A stretch of 64,000 bases of DNA, from assembly GCA_029204225.1 (NCBI GenBank), contig CM055098.1, forward strand, positions 8,602,246 through 8,666,245, given 5' to 3'. The stretch's first letter is position 1; the number at the start of each line of letters is the position of its first letter. The translations under genes and the position numbers were made by a program. The notes beneath the pieces were generated by a model, which saw only the letters and a list, made by a program, of their open reading frames with translations, did not search any database and was not told where the DNA came from. This stretch comes from Diphasiastrum complanatum (lineage: Eukaryota > Streptophyta > Lycopodiopsida > Lycopodiales > Lycopodiaceae). Positions 58,230 through 64,000 of this stretch are shown here, one piece after another.

Positions 58230-58729
58230 AAGGTCTCATCTCCAAAGTCAAAGCACTCCCGACGAAGCTTCATCAAGATTATTTTTAAGTGTTCTACGTG
58301 TTCCACCAAGGATTTACTGTAAATGAGAATGTCGTCTAAGAATACTACCACAAACTTCCCCAAATATGGACGAAATAAATCGTTCATCATTTGCTGGAAC
58401 GTTGCTGGAGCATTCGTTAATCCAAATGGCAACACTAGAAATTTATAATGACCAAATTTAGAACAAAATCCTATCTTTTGGACATCTTCTGACTTAATTA
58501 TTATTTGATAGTACCTTGTCCTGAGATCTATCTTGGTGAAATACCATGCGCCACCCAAGCGATCTACAAGGTCATCTATCTTGGTGAAATACGGTGCTCC
58601 ACCCAAGCGATCTACAAGGTCATCCATCCTGGTTAATGGGTATTTATTCTTTATAGTCACTTTATTGAGCCCCTTTAATCCACACACATCCGGTTGCACC
58701 ATTTTCAGCCGATTCTGCATCATTCTCAC
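58230..58729 (-). pseudogene. Ty3/gypsy J RT fragment with internal duplication
   Basis: On the minus strand the frame gives gypsy RT motifs: [67 protein letters not shown] and catalytic [11 protein letters not shown], then [10 protein letters not shown]. The style (YPLPRIDDLxDxLxGAxxFSKIDLRSGYHQI, [10 protein letters not shown]) is that of chromovirus-like elements. A 16-residue segment ([16 protein letters not shown]) is present twice in tandem. Integrase, RNase H and gag are absent. The C-terminal tail runs into the tandem repeat at 58183-58229. Confidence 0.8.
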
Positions 58730-59658
58730 CCGATTCTGCTTAATTTAGTATTTACAAAAACCAGAAAGCAAATCGGATCAATATGAAGCGTGGTTTGCCT
58801 CTACCACCTCCGATCATCAGGGCTGGGATCGAGCGCCATCAGTGCTGGGATCAGTGCTGGTGTGGCCGCAAGTCTGTGGGCGGGCAGGGCAAGGTTTAGC
58901 TTGTGAGCATAATGTGAAGGATGGCCAACACTGAATGAGCATGCCTCTATGCTGTGAGCTAATAGCCAATAATAGCCATATCTTCAAAGAATTTGTGAGT
59001 GAAATGTTCATTACTATGGACCGCTCTTGCAATGCAATTCACATTTGCTAACCATCGCACTTATGAAGCAATATTCTTCTATTGTTGATCGGTCATGAAA
59101 TAATATTGTTTTGCTGCCAGTCATCGAGACATCTGGGTGGCAAAAATCAATCACATTTATGAGAGAGACTACAGCCACTTCTATTGTGATATTAGTGGCG
59201 CTTTTGCTGCCAGAGATCTACCCATTTATGTGACAGAGAATCAAGCCATTTCCATAGCAGAATGTGAGCGTAGTTCCAATGAGACCACATCGCATTTCAG
59301 TTGCCAATCAATCACATTTTGGTCGCAGAGATCAAGTCAATTTTGTGACAGTCATTGACACATTTTACTGGAGCTATTTCCAACAATCAATGTGGGTGCA
59401 TTTTAGTGGATCCTGAGGGCAATCTAGTACACTTGTTGTCAGTGATTTATCGTTGAGGATCTATAAAACACATGGAGTTTCTTGGAGATCTATAGCTGCT
59501 ATAAATTCTGATTGAAAACCACTATGGGAGAGCCATCCTCCATCGCTGCTAACAATAGCAGTTCTTTCCTCTTATTATCAATGTTACTGCCAGTCGCCAT
59601 GCTGTGCAAGTGCCATCTATTCAATGATGAAGAGTGCTGGTATTTCAATAATTACCAC
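58730..59658. other. no supported gene
   Basis: No frame here gives a recognisable domain. The frame at 59137-59358 (plus) is short and unassigned. The text has words repeated in loose form (cacatttatgagag, catttatgtgacag), but no clear array. Confidence 0.35.
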
Positions 59659-59731
59659 CTGAGCAATGATTGCCCACCTGCTGAGCAATGACTGCCCACC
59701 TGCTGAGCAATGACTGCCCACCTGCTGAGCA
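59659..59731. repeat. 22-bp tandem repeat, about 3.3 units
   Basis: The unit ctgagcaatgactgcccacc(tg) begins at 59659, 59681 and 59703, followed by a partial unit to 59731. Only one base differs between units 1 and 2. Confidence 0.85.
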
Positions 59732-60074
59732 TCCTCCTGAGAGGCTAGAGCTATAGATCTGAGGAAGATCAATGTATGAGTCACCTGTGGTTTCACCTGT
59801 GATCTGAATGCATCAATACAGGTCATATCATGAAAGCCTGAGGTGCGGACGATGAGCAGGCGTCAGCGAGGCTGGAGAGTAGGATGAAGGAGAACGTGGA
59901 AATGCCAGATCCATTTCCTTCTATCCAGCGCCATCGCAGCGGTAGCAGCGGCTGCTGGATCGAAAATGGCGAGGAGAAAGAAAAGCAGCAAACAAGACAA
60001 ATACAACAAAACACGCAAACGAAGCAAAGCAAAGCAGAAACGGGCAAGGCAAAAAGAAGAGAAGAGCGCTTGCG

Positions 60075-60173
60075 ATCACTGGTGGGAGCAGGAGACGGTC
60101 GTTGGGCATGCACCGAAGGAAGAAACACTGGGATCAACACTACAATCACAGACACTGCAAAGAAGCGCACCAT
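60075..60173 (-). CDS. first exon of an arabinogalactan-peptide-like gene
   Basis: On the minus strand the ATG at 60173 opens MVRFFAVSVIVVLIPVFLPS, a signal peptide of ~23 residues (cleavage after VHA), then QRPSPAPTSD. Arabinogalactan peptides (AGP16/20-type) have exactly this order: signal peptide, short Pro/Ala/Ser/Thr glycomodule ending TSD, then a GPI-anchor signal in the next exon. Here the frame after TSD runs into low-complexity sequence; the expected donor lies at GATC|GCAAGC, which would be a GC donor or a mutated GT. No matching second exon (SIDQGIAY-type) was found downstream in the window, so the gene may have a long intron or be broken. A TATA box and C/T-rich 5' UTR support real transcription. 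The identity is inference from a short segment. Confidence 0.45.
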
Positions 60174-60370
60174 CTCCTCACGCCCAACCTCCTCCTTCCT
60201 TCCTTCCTTCACCAGATCACCAAAACACTGCTCTCCCTCATTCGATCGATCGCCCTCTCTATCTCTCTCCCTATCTCGATGCTCGCCCGAAAGAGAGAAA
60301 TAGAACGATCGTGCTCGATGCAAGCTTTTCCTTCGGGAAAGATACCGAACGTTTTTGAATGTCAGAGCGC

Positions 60371-60398
60371 GGGGGGGGGTTGGGGGGGGGGGTTTGGG
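60371..60398 (+). other. G-run with quadruplex potential in the 5' UTR region of the AGP-like gene
   Basis: Plus-strand runs of 9, 11 and 3 G separated by TT and TTT lie about 40-70 bp downstream of the minus-strand TATA box. They would form an intramolecular G-quadruplex on the non-transcript strand (C-runs in the RNA). Confidence 0.6.
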
Positions 60399-60439
60399 TT
60401 TCCGAGCGTGAGCTGCCCGGAAACCCAAGTAGTTTTCGT

Positions 60440-60447
60440 ATATATAG
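60440..60447 (-). promoter_or_regulatory. TATA box of the AGP-like gene
   Basis: On the minus strand TCTATATATAC lies ~265 bp before the ATG at 60173. A start site near 60410 would give a ~240-nt 5' UTR that includes purine/pyrimidine-rich DNA (gagagagatagagagggcga, on the transcript strand). Confidence 0.5.
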
Positions 60448-60479
60448 ATTATTGCCCAGCATTCATTTTGTTGACTTAA

Positions 60480-61970
60480 AAAAGCCAGGATAGAACTTCA
60501 TGATTTTCCACTTAGAAGAATCATGTATCAAATGTTCTTGGGCAAACCAGTGTAGATCTGCATAACAAATATCAATGGCCCATAAAAGTTAAAACAAATG
60601 ATCGGAACAACACTTTATCGACTATAATTCAATGCTAAAACTCATTTAATCAACTAAGTAGAAATAACTAATACCACTGATAATTGTATTAATACAACAT
60701 TATTCAAACAACATAAAAAACAACTAAACTAACTTGAATGTACCTATCATTCTTTTTTTATGACCAAATCTTCAAAAAAGATCACAAATATCCTTTGTTA
60801 CCAATCATCTTCTTTTGTTACTTTTTGTCTTTTTATTCAACAACTCCATATCTTTCACTTAAGAAAAGCATGAAATATGCATTACATGTAATGCAACTAT
60901 GATTTTATCACTCTAATTTGTAAGCTCACTTTTAGAATTTTCTTATATTTGAATATGTTATTTGAGAACTTCATTTTCCTCTAAACAATTTTCAATCTTA
61001 TCTACTTTTTATGATAGTCTTTTAATATCTGTTTTTATTTTTTTCTAAAAAATGTATCCTTTGCATGGAATATGCATTACCATAAGTTTTTAAATTCTCA
61101 CAGTAACCTAAAAGGCCACTTTTTCCATGACACATATAAATGATTAACTGAGTCACTTAATGAAGAGCAGGATGTTGCAATGATTGTGAATCAATAGGGT
61201 ACAACAATCCTGATGACTATAAATCAAAATGTTTCATGTTTTCTTCCTAGTAACGTATCATATCAAAATCTAATAATTTTCTTTCTTTTGAATTCCTTGA
61301 ATGAAGTGGTCCGACGTACTCTAGAGAACGATCTACATGAAGAGAATGAAACTTTGCCATAGGTAGAACACTTAGTAATAAGCAATACTTTGACAACATT
61401 AGATTAATCTCAAAAAGTAAAGTAGCATGAAAATACTGTAAGGAAACTCATATGAATATATGGATATGACACCTTCTGAACTGGCAGCAAACAAATTTTC
61501 ATTTTTTGAGATGGCGGCGAACAAATGTTCATCTTTGGCGATGATGGCAACCATATGTTCAAAATGCTATTGTTGTTTTGAGTTTTTACTATTCGTGAAT
61601 GTTAGCTTTTGAATGTGATCAAATATTGAGAGGAAAACATTTTGGCATTCCAAAAGTCTCTTAAGAGTATTTTTTACAAATTGTTTTCTATCATGTTATT
61701 GCTATTGCTCCTCCATGAGTCATTTGTATCGTTTTCAAATTTGAAATCATTAAAAAATGGGAAGAGAGTCAAGTTTCTCGATAACTAAACATTAATCTAA
61801 GATCCACTGGAACTTCAAATAAACAAATCTTATTGATCTACAACACTTCTATATAGTTCCACTAAACAATAAGCTATAAAAATTGCCGCCTGTAAATGTC
61901 AGCCTATGGCACATAGCTTTATTATTGTTGTGCTACAACTTAGGCAAATGTATCATACCATTACAAGACC
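60480..61970. other. AT-rich intergenic DNA, no gene seen
   Basis: Strongly AT-rich, with stops in all frames and no recognisable transposon motif. A short local repeat is at 61490-61555: 'gcggcgaacaaatgttcatctttggcgatg' resembles 'ctggcagcaaacaaattttcattttttgagatg'. Confidence 0.4.
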
Positions 61971-61974
61971 AAAA

Positions 61975-62489
61975 TTAAGGCAACTCAAGCTCAAGAACAT
62001 CCTTAAAAGGGATTATGACCTCACGTTCATCACTATGACTGTGTGTAATAATAGGAAGACCAAAATCATGAAATATTTTCCTTCTTGTGATCTCCACGTA
62101 TCTTAGTTTGGCTTTCAAATTGAAAGACCATGAAAGCCTACGCTTAGAACTCACTTTCCCTGGTGGTACATGCCACTCCACAGAAGTGATGCCACTGGGA
62201 AGGAAAAAGCTATCACCATTGTACGGAAGTTCTGGAATCGGAAAACCGCATCTCTCAGGTTTTTCAACATTATATTTTAATCTTGGGGTTTTCCACCACT
62301 CCATGTGCCAAGAAAATTGACACACAGAGGGCTTTTGACTCTTGAATACCGGCTTCCACGACCATAGTTGATAATCATACACCGCATTTGTTTCAATGGA
62401 TTCTTTGAGACCAATTGGAACACCACTGGTTGGTAAACCTGTTGTTGCCGACTTGTTAGAAGAAGTGGATAATACTCGAAGAGTGCATT
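61975..62489 (-). CDS. last exon of an unrecognised gene
   Basis: On the minus strand an AG acceptor (ttcttgcattag) at 62490 opens a 171-codon frame: ECTLRVLSTSSNKSATTGLP ... NAVYDYQLWSWKPVFKSQKPS ... FSWHMEWWKTPRLKYNVEKPERCGF ... GDSFFLPSGITSVEWHVPPG ... VIIPFKDVLELELP, stop at 61975. The frame upstream of the acceptor looks like intron (ORF start MNSFVNIFFLLYSFVKL is hydrophobic filler). Aromatic-rich, alternating sequence without TM segments suggests a beta-rich soluble protein. No family is recognised. It has no transposon motifs, no internal stops and balanced codons, so it is likely a host gene continuing to the right beyond 64000. Confidence 0.5.
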
Positions 62490-63735
62490 CTAATGCAAGA
62501 AAAAATTGCCACCATATGATCCCTTTACGAAGGTATATGTATGTGTATATAGAAGGAAACACATGATTACAATTGCTCATATCTTGTAACTTCACAAAAC
62601 TATATAGAAGAAAAAATATATTCACAAAACTATTCACACATGGGATATTTCATCTATTCGGTTGACCTCGATTGTATGTACATATTAAAGGAACCATCAT
62701 GCAACACACAAAACACATAGATTTGCGTCACAGTCGACGGGATGTTGAAATTCGAAAAGACATACCTAATCCATGGAAATAGTTGAATTTTCCATTTAAC
62801 GTCTAGCAACTATGGAATTCTCTTTAAGATGCCAATAGTTGAAGACAAATATTTAGTATGATGAGATATCTTTCAAGGCTAAAAGAGGCAATTTATTTTC
62901 CTAATTTTGTCTCACATGTTAAAGTGAATTATCAAAGACTATCTTTATAAGGTTGTGAGTATTGTTCAATTAGAGACTCTAGGGCCATGCATTAATTTTG
63001 ACAAGAATGAAAATCAGTTGACTTAAAGTAATGTTAAATGGTGTAGAAAAACATTTTATGCCATTGATTTGAAGATTCCTATCAAGACAGTTCCCTGGTG
63101 GGGGAGTTCTGCATTGAGTGAACATTTCAATTATAAACCCTGTTAGAACATGAGGATAAACATAGACAAAGTGCAATATGGTCGACCTCATGCAAACAAA
63201 AATTGAGGTGCCCAAATACAAACTAATGGTCGAGAGCAAGAAAGGTTTATTTAAGATTGATATATCCTGGTGAGAGATCTGTAAATCAACTTTCAACCAA
63301 GGACTTCCACAATTGGGCATAAGCCAAAAGAATAGGACTAAATATCTGCAATAAATAGAGAATCTACTAAGATGACATTTGACATAGAAACAGGAAAATT
63401 ATATCTAATAGAAGGTTGCAGAATCTAGATGTTCATGCACAGAATTGTTTATGAGTTAGATAAGTATCAGTCTGAAGATGAAAGGTTTCTGATACCCTTA
63501 AGTTCATTCCAAATCTAAGGTACATACGTATTCCACACATAAGTGTGTGGTGTTCCGATTTAAGATTTACTTTTTGTCAAGATGTAGGTGTAGTAGTATT
63601 TCTCTGATATAACACAATTTACAACTACTTTCTATCACCTACAGACGGTACAAATACCTTGAATACTATTACAATTTACAACCTTTAAAATGGATCCAAC
63701 AACAAATACGACATAGTAGTTGAAAATTCAAAATC
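62490..63735. other. introns of the unrecognised gene, possible extra exon
   Basis: Mostly AT-rich. A short segment on the minus strand at about 63110-63055 follows an acceptor-like tgcag and reads TPPPGNCLDRNLQINGIK; it may be a small exon but lacks a clear donor. The 113-codon frame at 63320-62979 contains it but is hydrophobic filler elsewhere. Confidence 0.3.
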
Positions 63736-64000
63736 TCACCTACATTTACGGATCTCATTTCTCTGTTCTGGACTTGCCACTTGATATTATCAGGCTCTGG
63801 AGTGAAGCGTAGAATGGCAGCACAAGAAGATCCCTGAGGCTCCATAGAAATGATGAAATTCTCCACAAAGAAACCCCGCTTTGTACTTTCCTGAAAACTA
63901 TTGAGGACTCCACATTGTAGTTTGTCGATCACAATTCTAGCCAAAAAGCCACCACCAAGGTCTCGCTTGTAGGAGGATACAAAGCAAAAGGAGCAGAAAG
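63736..64000 (-). CDS. internal exon of the unrecognised gene, at window edge
   Basis: On the minus strand the frame RDLGGGFLARIVIDKLQCGV ... KRGFFVENFIISMEPQGSS ... AILRFTPEPDNIKWQVQNREM runs to a good donor (TAG|GTGAGA at about 63735). A pyrimidine-rich acceptor (ctcctacaag) is at about 63966, but the frame is open to the window edge, so the true start is uncertain. The segment is free of stops and transposon motifs. It pairs with the exon at 61975-62489 by strand and style; that they belong to one gene is inference. Confidence 0.45.

Noticed and set aside
1-64000. tRNA, rRNA, CRISPR arrays or bacterial-type operons
   Set aside because: None seen. Words like TGGTATCAGAGC are retroelement primer sites, not tRNA genes, and the tandem repeats have no CRISPR spacing.

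Overview
The window looks like nuclear DNA of a land plant with a large, repeat-rich genome. It is AT-rich, its genes have introns, one gene has a chloroplast-type leader, and most of the DNA is decayed LTR retrotransposon. The plant lineage cannot be fixed from sequence alone. A ZNF862/hAT-like fragment and an animal-like EEP endonuclease fragment make a fern or other non-angiosperm plausible, but that is inference.

Layout. 1-600: hAT/ZNF862-like transposase remnant. 1.1-2.05 kb: minus-strand copia remnant L with integrase fused to RNase H. 2.05-5.85 kb: Ty3/gypsy element K with 5' LTR, PBS, repeat-rich leader and decayed gag. 6.6-9.2 kb: a probable copia LTR, then minus-strand copia A. 9.9-13.5 kb: unassigned broken ORFs and one member of an inverted pair of copia B LTRs. 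13.5-17.75 kb: copia B (plus), cut inside RT. 17.75-20.34 kb: copia C1 (minus). 22.1-22.6 kb: EEP endonuclease fragment. 23.1-27.3 kb: copia D, split by a solo LTR of family K. 27.3-30.6 kb: copia E. 32.2-33.3 kb: an intact chloroplast DnaJ-zinc-finger gene. 34.4-39.9 kb: full-length copia F (minus). 41.0-46.0 kb: gypsy I, interrupted by copia C2 with a perfect 5-bp target duplication. 46-48.8 kb: copia RNase H scrap, then an unidentified sequence joined to the 3' end of an H element. 48.8-54.3 kb: full-length copia H. 54.3-58.0 kb: copia G (minus, family E). 58.2-58.7 kb: gypsy J RT. 60.1-60.45 kb: TATA box and first exon of an arabinogalactan-peptide-like gene (minus). 62.0-64.0 kb: exons of an unrecognised minus-strand gene running off the window.

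The host genes are few: the DnaJ-zinc-finger gene (three exons, ending in a 17-nt exon), the AG-peptide-like exon and the unknown gene at the right edge. Every transposon coding region I could follow carries frameshifts or stops, so none looks autonomous.

The most interesting system is the copia E/G family. In both copies the polyprotein runs from integrase straight into an unrelated sequence where RT should be. In copy E the join stays in frame and open for about 235 further codons, then returns to a normal RNase H C-terminus, PPT and LTR. Two copies share the same replacement, which suggests a non-autonomous copia lineage that mobilised after swapping its RT for foreign sequence. Copia H also stands out, with three tandem ~78-bp hairpin-forming repeats in its leader and a neighbouring partial H copy joined to unrelated sequence.
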